Of a DNA stretch of 64,000 bases, positions 47,204 through 58,384 are shown in pieces. Each line of letters begins with the position of its first letter. Position 1 is the stretch's first letter. A model generated the notes under the pieces. It had not been told where the DNA came from. It was given only the letters and a program-made list of their open reading frames with translations, and ran no database searches. The stretch comes from Tomocerus qinae (lineage: Eukaryota; Arthropoda; Collembola; Entomobryomorpha; Tomoceridae). The DNA lies in the NCBI GenBank assembly GCA_020055645.1, contig CM034546.1, positions 34,162,001 through 34,226,000 of the forward strand. Reading direction: 5' to 3'. The translations under genes were made by a program, and so were the position numbers.

Positions 47204-47900
47204 TTATAGTTTAATTTTTATGAGTGAATTTCTTAAAAATATCCAAGATTTCAGGGAAATGTTTCTGCCTTTGGCAGTGGTAATAAACATTGTCCACAGA
47301 TTGGACCAGACACCATAAAACTTATTAAAAATACAAGGTTTGGGAGAATAATAATTTTTCTTACGATTGACTCGTGGCAAGTGTCCGTGTGGCCCCATAC
47401 CCCAACCTGTTTCCTTTCCTGTATTAAAGTATATAATTTAAATGTTGTATTAATAACTTGTGACAATTTTTATATGCCTTATTATTGCAATTCCTAACTG
47501 TTTTCACACAACAATTTAAATTTTCTATTTATAGTTTACCAACTATTTGAAAAAATTCCTAACTATTGATTCATTATCTGCTTCACTTTTTTTGATAGTT
47601 CGTGTTCACCATACGAAATAGCGAGCATAAATGCTTTATGATGATGAAATTGTCAATGCGTATTAAAAACCTGTAAAAGTAAATTAACTGTAACTTACTG
47701 AAAATAACTTCTGGGTTTGGGGATCGTTTATTTCTCAAACCTATATCGTCAATGGCTCTTCTCCTGCGAATTAAAATACGTTCTATCACATCATCATCAA
47801 TGTATTGATCCACGTTTGACTCTTCAAGCACAATGTGAGAGAAAGTTGGATGCCAATCTAGAACTAAAAACAACAGACCTAAAAACCAAAACGACTTCAT
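47204..47900 (-). CDS. Candidate secreted peptide / neuropeptide precursor (138 aa, two exons)
   Basis: I join 47900-47699 and 47418-47204. The donor is TTCA|GTAAGT and the acceptor TTTAATACAG|, with phase 1 on both sides. Residues 1-21 are a clear signal peptide (MKSFWFLGLLFLVLDW). The propeptide contains basic cleavage sites RRRR (about 45-48), NKR (about 57-59) and NRKK (about 87-90). Exon 2 encodes GWGMGPHGHLPRV and, after NRKK, NYYSPKPCIFNKFYGVW. This layout is typical of a processed peptide hormone or neuropeptide precursor. I do not recognise the mature peptide family; a single cysteine in exon 2 argues against cystine-knot hormones. The last residues could be intron read-through if another donor is used. 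The TSD of a MITE covers the stop codon. Confidence 0.5.
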
Positions 47901-48258
47901 GGTTCTTCCAATTTCAATCGAGAAGTAGAGACAAAGTGTTGAAGAGTTGCTTTATTTATATCCATCTTCGACATTAAAAATTGATGTACAAAGTAATAAA
48001 TAGGAGTCCTTTATTGTATCAATCTGAGCATTATGCAAATAAAAAATTCTAAAAATACCGTATATAAAGCGTAATTAATATCCTAATTGCATTTTTTAAT
48101 TATTGTAATTTGCATATGACTATTATCAAATAAATATTTTTATTCTATTTTCTATTGTCAACTGCAAAGACCAATTTATCTCATGGACGAACTATTTCAG
48201 CTGTCGAGGTCCTCTGGTGCTTAGTGTCCCCTCGCCGGTTAAACACATGTTGTAGGCT
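47901..48258. other. Upstream region of the peptide-precursor gene
   Basis: AT-rich, would hold the promoter and 5' UTR of the minus-strand gene. No element is recognised. Confidence 0.35.
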
Positions 48259-48267
48259 AGTAGAGAT

Positions 48268-48422
48268 GGTTCCACGTAAACTGGTCTTTGGAAACTGGTC
48301 CTTTGGCAAAGAGTTAACTGGTCTTGGAGCATAAGTAAACTGGTCTTACAACAGAATTAAACTGGTCTGATGGCTAAATTATCGAGAATGACCAGTTTTT
48401 AAAGACCAGTTTACGGTACACC
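48268..48422. mobile_element. Small MITE built of AAACTGGTCT words
   Basis: Termini GGTTCCACGTAAACTGGTC and GACCAGTTTACGGTACACC are inverted. A 9-bp direct repeat, AGTAGAGAT, flanks it at 48259-48267 and 48423-48431, fitting a MULE-type or hAT-type insertion. The interior repeats AAACTGGTCT several times. Confidence 0.8.
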
Positions 48423-48431
48423 AGTAGAGAT

Positions 48432-48820
48432 ATCCGCCTGTATCAGTGCATGGCATTGCGCCACCCCCCCCCTATCCAATTTCTCTTCTCTTTCTATACC
48501 AAGACCAACTCCTTCTGAACCACCTCCACCACCCACATAAAGGCCATCTCCCATTCTTCCTCCTTTTCTTCCCGTTACCAACCTAATTTGGTTTGAAAGT
48601 TAAAAATTTACATCTGAGGATTTATATGACAGCAATACCCACAATTTGACCCATATCCTGCTCAGCATAAACTTCAAGCAAACTCCACCCATTAAACAGT
48701 ATATGAAATAATAAAATAATGACCGGTATTTAGTATTATACAAATTTTATTGTTTTACTTGCAATTAGTTTTCAGCTATAGAGAAATTGTATTGAGTGAG
48801 ACATTATACATTCTATTCAT
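48432..48820. other. Noncoding stretch
   Basis: A C-rich patch occurs near 48465; no gene is seen. Confidence 0.4.
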
Positions 48821-49216
48821 TTATACAAATGTAATAAATGAGCTATACATGAAACAAATATAACTTTTATGACTAAATATATTCGGATCGTTGCCAGGAA
48901 AATATTGGACCAAAGAAATTAATTTTTGCTGACTGAAACACGTATTTAAAATTAGAAATGCCCAGGGTTGGACAGTGCCATTAATGTAATGGCGTTGGCT
49001 ACTTTTGCAAAACGCCTGATCATTATCATATCCACATGGCCTGACATAGGTCATAGACGGATGCATTTTGAAATAGACTGTTCTGTCGTTATGTTTATAA
49101 TCATATTCAACTTGTGAGCATTCAACTCTTTCTGCCCTCATATCGCCTGTTGGCCCAAGTAATGTCTCACAAATTTGGCCCAATATTTTCATGTCATTGT
49201 GCATGAACACCGCCAT
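48821..49216 (-). CDS. Possible cysteine-containing exon of an unknown protein
   Basis: An open minus-strand frame of 131 codons reads QICETLLGPTGDMRAERVEC, then a region with YVRPCGYDNDQAFCKSS. Cysteine spacing and composition look like a secreted domain rather than random AT-rich DNA. Immediately upstream, another frame (about 49315-49217) carries CSIKYLKEYISSSDGQC, so the two may be exons of one gene or a frameshifted remnant. I do not recognise the family. The last part of the frame is AT-rich and probably intron. Confidence 0.3.
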   Translation of the reverse strand: MAVFMHNDMKILGQICETLLGPTGDMRAERVECSQVEYDYKHNDRTVYFKMHPSMTYVRPCGYDNDQAFCKSSQRHYINGTVQPWAFLILNTCFSQQKLISLVQYFPGNDPNIFSHKSYICFMYSSFITFV

Positions 49217-49972
49217 ACCTTTTTTTTATAAAAGAGTGGAAGTTCTCGTCGATCTTGATTTTCTGTGAGACATTGGCCATCGCTTGATGAAATGTACTCT
49301 TTCAGGTATTTGATACTGCATTTCGAAAATCGAACTCACTAGATATTATTTTATTTTTACCAAACAGAAATATTTAATTGGAAATTTTGAAAAAACATTA
49401 TATTTTAATGTCAATTCCATATACTGTCGTTTGTACTTTTTTTGGTACTGCCCCGAAGACTTTATTTACCGTGTCTTGGGCTAATGACAAAATTAATTTT
49501 TGCACAGCCCCATAAACCTTTACCATTACATTAAGGAATAAAACTGCATATCCTACTCCACTACTTGCTTGTCTACCAGGTTTCATCATTTGCAGCTAAC
49601 ACCACGTGATGTAACAGAAAATTGGTAGCAGATGTAGCCTTAAGGTAAGCAGGACTTTAAAGCGGATTTTTTATTGCCATCTTTTCGGCACAGAACTCTA
49701 AATTTGGTGGTTGGCTGACTTTAGGCATACAAGGTTACATTCGAAAATCGCTAAACACCGATGTGCATTAGCATAACCAAACCATTAGAACACAAACTCA
49801 ATTTAACATTTAACGTCAACCCGTATCAGGGTACCCCAATAATTAGCAGATTAGCGATTAGAGGAAATGTTAGTATAGAACGGTTAAAATAGAAATATTA
49901 AAACTATATTTTTTGGTTTTCTGAAACTAAAATGTTTTCAAGAGCATAAACTATTTACTTTTTCCTAGCTTA
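49217..49972. other. Noncoding stretch
   Basis: Apart from the possible upstream piece of the preceding entry, nothing is recognised. Confidence 0.35.
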
Positions 49973-49980
49973 TATGGTAG

Positions 49981-50578
49981 CAGTGTACAAAATTTACCAC
50001 TTTTTAGCCTTTTTTACCATCACAGTGGTAAAAATGCACTTAATGGTAAAAATGCATTTAATGGTAAAAATGGTAAATTTTAGCGATTGATTAGACAGCT
50101 GAGTACAGATACACTAGACTTCCTAAAATATAAGTTATAAAACTTTATTTTCTACGAAATATTTCCAATTAGCCCCTTAAGCAATTAAATTAATCATATT
50201 TATTTGATTGTACACCAAAAATTATAAAAAAATGAAGAGAAAAGATTGTATTAGGTATCGCCCATTTAAAATTGATGCTAATTTAATTGCAATTAATTTC
50301 TCAATCGGCAAGGGTTGTTAGCGCCCCCATTGGTTGAATCCTACTCTAATTGATGAACACTTATCAATTTGTGACAACAATGATCATCTGCTAAGCTATT
50401 TTATACTTTGGCACCGAATTTTATTCAAAATTCAAACACGAAATTTAAAAGAAACTATTTTTTAACATTTTTACCATTTATACCACTTACCACTACTTTT
50501 TAGGTAGTGGTATTTAACGTTAAATACCATTAAAAACCACTTACCACTGGTAAGTAGTAAATGGTATTTTGTACACTG
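49981..50578. mobile_element. hAT-type MITE, CAGTGTACAAAAT family, complete
   Basis: Exact 13-bp terminal inverted repeats CAGTGTACAAAAT / ATTTTGTACACTG and an exact 8-bp TSD, TATGGTAG, at 49973-49980 and 50579-50586. A truncated inverted copy lies at 41415-41735. The interior has many GGTAAAAATG words. It is noncoding. Confidence 0.95.
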
Positions 50579-50586
50579 TATGGTAG

Positions 50587-51420
50587 TATCTAACTGTGGT
50601 ATATAATGTAAGAAAGATAATGTGAATACCTGCATTCACATTCGTATGACTCTTCCTAATTCTTCCATAATTTCCTATACGCACATGTAGTTTAATGGTC
50701 AGAATACTTGTCCGCATTGCTGTAGATGCTAGCTTCGTGACTATCGCCGTGTGTGTTTACTTTTTAGTTCTTTTCGTCCTCATTTGACTACCTATCTATC
50801 TATTCAAAATTATCCCTAATCATTTCTACCTCTGAAGCTATATCCGTAGTGGAGATTTTTGTATTCTCACAATAATTGTACCTATATCCTGGATGTCGAA
50901 GTGTTAACTAATAAGCGGGTAGATTTAAAAGTAAAGACCAGAGCGTGCATGGGGAGATTTTGACATTCACGGTATTATTGTCTCAGCAAAAGTCCTCAAC
51001 TACTTCATGGCTTCTAACTAGGCACTCACATACAAAACTATGGAACACGAAATTCAGACACGAATACTCACGACATATTATATACCTTTACATAAAGGCT
51101 ACGTGTATAGACCAATGTGGAGAAATTATTATCATTTAACACAAAATTACCAAATTAATGGCTGAAATTAAGTTTAATAATATGAACATTCATTTTAAAT
51201 AAAGAGAGAATACTTTGAGGAATTAGATTATCAGATATCAATTAAATGACTACTTTTCAGTAGTTATGATCTAACCTGTTAAATACAATACGTGATGTCC
51301 GGAAAACAATAAACATTCCTTTCTCCTTTACCAACAGCCCTAGCCCTACAACTTTACCAAATTATCATTATCAAATATTCATATCGCTATATTTGTGTGT
51401 GTTTGCTCGGCAGGTTAGTA
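50587..51420. other. Noncoding stretch
   Basis: No gene, RNA or repeat is recognised. Confidence 0.4.
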
Positions 51421-51428
51421 CTCCTGAG

Positions 51429-52074
51429 CAAGGCATGAAAAAGGTTGCCTTTTTGCTACTTTTTTGCCTTTTTGTGCTTTTTGCCTTTTTGGAGTAGTCA
51501 CCGCCACCTGTGATACTTCATTAAAGCTAACTTTTGTAGACTGTCCCGTCCTACACATTCAAATATTCAGATAAATTGCAGATGCTGGTTAGATTTTTTG
51601 ATTATTAAACTATTTATTACTAATACTACACAATTCGAAATGAACTATAATGTATTTGTGACAACTGACAAACCGTGTAATAAAAAATGCGCCAGGTTTA
51701 ACATCTGCGTATTGTGTACAGTGTACAATATTATATGGGATATATCAACTCAACCAAAATATCCAGTATTTGACTGGTACTGGTTAGAACAGCTCTAGGT
51801 TCTTGTTGTTTTCCTAGTACTTTTTAAAATTGCTTACAATGTTAGTTTGTTGTTTTCGATTGTTTTATTGTCTAATGAATGACCGATTGAAGATTAAGCT
51901 AATTAAGAATTGCTGTTTTTTAAAATCGTATTTCTTGTTCACATCCTTGATTGTCAACATGTCAATTGCTAATTACCCCATTTAACAGCAAAAAGGCAAA
52001 AAGGTAGCTTTTTGCTGATTTTGCTAGGCAAAAAGGAAAGCAAAAAGGCAGCTTTTTGCCTTTTTCATGCCCTG
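51429..52074. mobile_element. hAT-type MITE, CAGGGCATGAAAAA family, second copy
   Basis: Ends CAAGGCATGAAAAAGG and CCTTTTTCATGCCCTG, with an exact 8-bp TSD, CTCCTGAG, at 51421-51428 and 52075-52082. Subterminal GCAAAAAGGCA words repeat in both arms. It is related by its ends to 31623-32257. Confidence 0.9.
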
Positions 52075-52082
52075 CTCCTGAG

Positions 52083-53931
52083 AAATGAAAAGAAATGCTA
52101 GCCTGAAGTGACTACTAGCTAAGCTAAATACTACTGTAGCTATATTCTGTAGCTATATATTCACAGTGTAAGTCTCAAGACAAAAGTCACACAAACAATT
52201 GCCTCGAACCGTTTTTCATCTATTTTCGAGGTCTTAAAATTAAATGGCCGCCAGTTTGAAGCCCAATTGATGCCAAAACAAGCCTTTTCGGTCAACTTGT
52301 AAGAGTTTATTGTCGCTGGTAATTGTGGTAATGCAGTTTTCCTCCCTTTGTTTCATATCTTTCAGTTTAAAAGCTAAATTCCGAGATACATATCGTCCCT
52401 TTAAGACGCAAAAAGCCTCTATCAATTTTTAGGTTGGTACAGGAGCCATATTCATATTATATATTAAATTATTATATATTATTCATATCCATATCCATAT
52501 TCCATATACTCTTGTTAGTGGATTTTCCTGCATTTCCCCGCTTTTACCTGCACCAAACAAAAAATGGATATTGTCGTTATCCTTCAGTCCTTTATAAGAA
52601 CTGTAAATGCACTAGATCTTTTTGTGGTCAAATGTAATCGTTCTCCTCCTTTAGTGCATAAATTCAAGTTCAACCGCCGACTAAAGCTACGGCTATGGAA
52701 CGTGAATGGACCCAGGCTAAGCTAGGCTCCCGCCATACATACCTTCTTTAGGATATACATATAATAATAACAGTATATGTATAGCAATACAATGTTAAAA
52801 GAGTAGGGAGTACACTTCCTCCTTGGAGGAAATGTACTCCCTACTCTAATACATTGGTACCATGTGACTCATCGACCATACACTACTCCTCCTTCAGCCA
52901 TTTCAGATTTACTATTGTAGTTTGCAAATATTTTACCTTTCAATGTTAATGTTCTTGTTTCCTTCTCTTTAGTACACATGTACTTATTGTGCTCAATTCA
53001 TTTACAAAAACAATTATATTTGCACTTTTATATCCACACATTAGAGTACTCGAACGTTACATTCCACTGACCATATTAAAATTAGTGATGTTTTTGCAGG
53101 CGATGTGGATGATCCTTTCACCCGAGTTAATCACAATATAAAAGAAGACGAACATTAGTAAATGAAGTTCAAAGCAAGTGACAAAGACTACGCTGTTAAA
53201 CTTGTGAAAATTTGGAAGTCAATATTCTCCCTAAATTTTAAATAAAGAAATTTATAGTATTGTAAAATTAGGAAAGGTTATTTCACTTCAACCTCTTTTC
53301 GGGTTACGTATAAACACTAATTTCGTTAATCAAAGAAAATGATACAAGAAAAGTTTTCGGGGAGAATATAAATTCCAGAAGTTAAACAGTTAAACAAGTT
53401 TTACGTCACAGTCCTTGTCGTATGGCTTCAACTTCATTTGATAATGTCCGTCTTGTTTTGCATTGTGATTAACTAGAATGAAGGAATAATCCAAGTCCCA
53501 TGCAAGAAATTTGCTATTTTGAATGTGATCGTTGGAATGTGGAATTTGAGCATAATGGGTAGATATTAAAGTAAATTTGTTTTTGTAAATTAAGTTAGCA
53601 CTCTAATATTGAAATTAACCATTTTGATTTAGTAGAATATTTTATTTTTAGTATCTAGCTGCGATATCTGCGGTACGACTTCCGTTAGTTTACTGACAAT
53701 TGCATCACATAAAATTGAGTACATGGGTTGAATGAACTATAGCTTTCGAAGTCAAATATTTAGAGCAGTGCTACATTTATGGCTTAATGTACTAGAGTCA
53801 ATGAGCGAAAGTTAAAGTTGTAATTGTGTTATTAAAATAAACATTTTTGTAGAAATCAATTTGTCACTATTAATTACAACTGCTCTAAGAAAAGTATAAT
53901 ATATACAGGTTATTTTGCTTTTAACTGACAT
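52083..53931. other. Noncoding stretch with two hairpins
   Basis: 52800-52820 and 52827-52847 form a 21-bp stem (one mismatch) with a 6-nt loop. 53128-53210 and 53395-53475 are imperfect inverted arms (AATGAAGTTCAAAGC and its partner). The 61-codon minus frame at 52240-52425 is unrecognised. Confidence 0.45.
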
Positions 53932-55342
53932 TTAAAAAAATTGATAGCAAAAATTTATACCCGGTTGAACGAAATACGGAAATTTTGCATTTCGTTTTGA
54001 ACGATTTATTGAACACAGTAAGAAAAAACTGTAAAAAACTTTCCATGTCGTATCCAATGACATATTACTGTCAACAAATACCGCTCCAGCAAGCGATTCA
54101 AAAATGTCACCCAATATACCTTCGGTACTTCAATATCTTCTGCAACCGTAACTTCCAAATCGTTTAACAGCTTAAACTGCAATAAGCAAAATAAATTGTC
54201 CCTACATTAGATATTTGCCATACAATTCCAGTTTACACACAATGAATTTCAAATCTAACTAGTGTTAGCATCTAGCGTTTATTTTACAAATGTTTTGTAA
54301 GTATAAAAAACGTTTGGGAGTGAATGTTGATAACTAATCTATCCAGCTCCCACTGATGTGAAAATTACTCAATAATTTTTATATAGCAAAATGCTTTAAT
54401 TTTCTACTTCCTACACTGTTTTATATGACAACAAATATTCGTCACCGAGAGAGCAATAAAACTGGCAAGGAATAAAAATATCTGTCGAAATGTCACTATT
54501 GTGCTAATAGCAACTGATAATTGCATAATTAATAATAATAAAATATATTCTTAAAATTTAATTCGATCTACATACATGTCCAGTCACAGCATGTCCATGT
54601 TTTTCTTGATATGCAGCAAATGTATCAATCGCATCTTGCAACTGTTTCGAGATCGATAGCAAAAACTTTGATTCACTAATGATATTTAAAAAGCAGTATA
54701 TTTGCAAATAATCAACAAATTAGTGCCAATTTCATTTAAACTCTATAACGTTAGCGCGATTTGTTATTTTGTTAAGAGTTTTGGAGTCTTATTAATATCT
54801 ATTATTGAGAATATATAATATTTTATGAATCATTATTGAGTTAGTTTAATCTATGATTAATATATAGTTAAATGAAAACTTCAATGGGGTTCGCGCAACA
54901 AAAAATTGTTATTCTTATATCATCATTACGGTTTCAAAAGATTTGCTATAAATGATTGTAGTGGAGTACATATATGTAAGCAATATTCAATTATTTGGAG
55001 AAATTGAATATTTATTGGGATATGGGATCAATTTACTAATTCAATTTGTAATGAATTACAATGATTCAAAATCATTTGCAAACCTCAATTTCAGCTATTA
55101 GGAGGTTTGAAAAGACGTCTACATTTTTCTCAAGTACTAAAGCAGCTTGACTGATGACAGCTGGAACAGAAACGCCCGGGCGTAACCAGGAAGTTTCCGG
55201 ATAAAAAATCTCCACTTAATAAATCACCCAATTTGTTTCTTTGATCCAACAATGAACAAGTTCCGGTTGGAAATGACTTTAATTGGGTAATCGCCAGCAA
55301 TTTCAGTACAAATATAAGTTTTTCATCAAAATTCCACAACAT
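53932..55342 (-). pseudogene. Degenerate Dicer RNase IIIb segment
   Basis: Read on the minus strand from 55342: FDEKLIFVLKLLAITQLKSF, then LLDQRNKLGDLL, corresponding to the FE..L.Y.F / LTH.S / YQRLEFLGD region with key residues changed. After an AAG acceptor at about 55215 comes a PG...A..LEKN region. A piece at 54675-54576 between ATTAG and GTATGT reads LLSISKQLQDAIDTFAAYQE. Another at 54176-54120 after TTGCAG reads VAEDIEVPK. Then, two bases out of frame, [19 protein letters not shown] and TTWKVFY. The last motif is diagnostic of the Dicer RNase IIIb domain. In Dicer this domain cuts dsRNA or pre-miRNA with RNase IIIa. Here the shift after EVPK, mismatched phase between two pieces, and loss of the LEFLGD glutamate indicate a pseudogene. 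No helicase, PAZ or RNase IIIa is visible upstream. Confidence 0.7.
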
Positions 55343-56524
55343 TTTTTTTAAATTTTCTTAAATTCAGTATGTGGATATATTTCTGTTTGTAATATTTGTA
55401 TTTAACTCATTTAACTTTTTCTAACTTAATCTGAATGGATTAACTTATTGAATTTATTAGATCTATATACTGATTTTAAAATTTAAAACTACAACATAAC
55501 TAATTAGCAGTTGTAGTTGTAAATTGTAAAGGGGAATAAGGCTGTTATGGTTTCCATTATTTTAAAGCTAAACGGAATAATAAAAACAATATAAATATAA
55601 AAATTAAATGTATAATTATAAAAACTAACAGCTATCAGTTACACAAAGCTCGCCTGAGTATAGAGTAGGGTTCTGTGTACCTACAACATTGGGAAGGCCA
55701 CGATGCATTCTCAGCCTAGTATATTTTATATGGTTTCGGACAGAGCGTTATCACAACCTAAAAAGTAATCATAAGCATTTATGCATTAAAAATGTTTATT
55801 AAAATTAAGTACCAGAAATATTTATTTTTTACCGCATATTCCAGTGCACGGATCAACACATTTATTTCTCACACAAGCTTTGGTTAAACCATATTATTCC
55901 GAATTAACAAGCTATCTGGTCTGCTTTCCGGGTTACTTGGTATACTTAAATGGGAAATATAACCTAACCTTTGATTTGACCTCTTGCAAATAATACATTA
56001 ACACGCATTAATAAATCCGTACGATTCTATTTTTGTTATTTTGGTAGGAATTTGACGAAATTCAAAACTTAGATACATCTACCAATTTATGTAGAATAAC
56101 ATGATTCGATACCGAACAATCAGCTTTATATCCACAGACGCCTGGACATAAGGATCCGCACATTTATTATTCATGGTTGATGGGCAGTCGTTGTTCTGGT
56201 GCACTCTGGTTGACATGATGTGTAAGGATGGCCAAAATGTTCTATATCATATCACATTTGTAAAAATATTATTCTTACTAAACCATAAATATGTCATTTT
56301 ACTCGGTATTTATACCGTACCCGCAACACAAGTGCACGACCCTATGCTCCATTATTTTCTTTACACACAGCATTTGATCTGCATTAAAATGAAATATATA
56401 ATCAAAAATGAAGATGACAGGGAAAATTTTGATAGCCTTAAAGCATGCAGAATTTTTTAAAATTTTTTGACTTTTTGTTTTTACTTAATAATTTTTAACT
56501 TAACGTTCATATTCACCGATTTTG
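55343..56524. other. Noncoding stretch
   Basis: No further Dicer exon is recognised here. The 95-codon plus frame at 56173-56460 has no known motif. Sequence is AT-rich. Confidence 0.4.
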
Positions 56525-57550
56525 ACGAGATTTGGCTCATTAACTTCTCTCAGAGATTCTCTATAAATGGATACAAAGTACTTTCTGATATCTAGTGGGA
56601 AGATGGCTTTTGTGCTTGGGAGACGATCTAAATAATGACCCTGTACTAATAATTAAAAAGCAAATGAACTTACAATTTCCTCTCCTTCATCCTTTGCGAG
56701 GATGCCCTCTTGAATCAAATGCAGCAACATTAATGTCAAATTCGTCAGATGTTGTCAAGAAAACAAGATTTCGTGTGTTTTCGTCTTCCATTGTGTTGAT
56801 TGAAGATAAATATAACAAAAGCATGTTCAGAGAATGTAAAAAAACCAGCGTAAGTAGATCAACGGCGTGCAGACTAAAAATGGCCGAAGTTCGATGACCG
56901 ATGAGCTGGCATTTGTGAGTAATGGATTTCATTGGTGGAGAATTGATGATATGCTGGAATATAGTTCACGTTTTCCCTTTACCTTTTGATGGACGAGTCA
57001 TGGTAAAATATATAATGCACGCGATATTCTTCTCCTACCTGGATCGTCGTAAATACAATCGTTATCAATTGAAGATAAAATATGTTTACATGGCTTCGGT
57101 TTGGCCCATCACACTTTGATAACCACTTGGGAAAAATTCGTAAAGTAGGAACTTTCCAGGTAATTAAAAAATGCCTTTTGAAGCCTAAGTTATTTTGTAA
57201 TCAGACACATCTTCGTTTATATAACCTTTTAGATTGTTCACTCAATTAGTTTGTATCTTATTTTATGTTAATATATCATACTGTTGTTAATAGAAAATAC
57301 TTATTTACCATCTACTGAATATAGATCGATCAACATTTCCCATGCTAAAGGGCATTACGCTCGAAACCTTGTAATAAATTAGGTGGCAACTATTAGTAAT
57401 ATAAATATATACTAAGGTGATATAAATATAGAATTGAAGTATAACCTGAGTATTACAACTTTTATAATGCACTTTTATTCCACTATGAAAATTATTTTGA
57501 CATGCGTCGTTAGCTACTTCTAAGCAAATAGCGAAATTCCTTCGAAGTAC
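56525..57550 (-). repeat. CARD-exon module C
   Basis: Homologous to module A (same orientation) and to module B (inverted, match reaching TAAGCAAATAGCGAAATTCC at the outer edge). It carries the upstream region, the exon with its donor site, and a short piece of the following intron. Confidence 0.75.
56674..56791 (-). pseudogene. CARD first-half exon, copy C, frameshifted
   Basis: The exon is 118 nt instead of 120. It starts MEDENTRNLVFLT like copy B, but a net 2-bp loss after the twelfth or thirteenth codon shifts the frame and brings a TGA before the donor. ATG and donor (ATT|GTAAGTTC) are preserved. It cannot encode the CARD helices. Confidence 0.75.
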
Positions 57551-58384
57551 AGATTTTCAACAGGAATAAGAACGAAAGTAGTCAGAGCAGAAATAGTGCG
57601 TTGTTTGAGCGCAAATAAGGTAATGTACCTGTGAGAGAACGATTTTATTTTATTTTATTTATTTATCGACCACTTTGGTCATAACTCTAAAACGGGTACA
57701 CTGAAAAATCTCGGGTTTTTTCCTGAAGATCTATCTGATTTTCTGCTAGGACTTGTCGTCCCGACTTATCTATAATACTTTTGCCATCCAAGTCTAAAGA
57801 CAACTCGCCAATGAAAAAGAACAATTTTTTAAATCGGTGGTGTGACCTTTATAGGTGAAAATTGCAAAATATACTATGACAGGTATAATATACCTACCGC
57901 ACGTACAGACAGACATAGACAGGTATAATATAGTGCATTTATTGCTTTATCAAGTCTACCATTACAATATAGAGATGTAGGTCATGGTAGGGCGTTCGTA
58001 AAAGCATATATTAAAATTCAACCAAAACATTGACACGTCAATCTTAATTAATTGTAGCTCTGGTGGCCTATTCCTTTTATAAAATTGTTTATCTACTTAA
58101 AATCTATATTTTATATCTCGAACCACTAAAACAGCAAACCAACACAGCGTGTGGTTTTACTTAATTTTTTTGATCAGATTTAGGCGTTTTGCATAAATTT
58201 CAGTACCGACTACATTGAGACGAAACTCTCTGTTTCTTAAAAATTAAATATGTACCATACATCAGCCGGAGATAAAATAATTGCCGTTGCAGCAGTCAAA
58301 ATAATAATAAAAGAGGAAAAAGTGAAACCTAAACGAAATAAATTAAATAAATTATAAATTTAAAAATATCTAATATTAGGACAA
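57551..58384. other. Noncoding stretch with a possible LINE tail
   Basis: On the minus strand, GACCAAAGTGGTCGATAAAT followed by AAATAAAATAAAATAAAA (about 57640-57683) looks like a LINE 3' hairpin and tail. No RT frame is seen. Nothing else is recognised. Confidence 0.4.

Noticed and set aside
52240..52425. 61-codon minus-strand frame
   Set aside because: Composition is slightly gene-like, but there is no recognisable domain or splice context, so it is not called.
56173..56460. 95-codon plus-strand frame
   Set aside because: No motif, no paralog in the window and AT-rich composition; likely chance.
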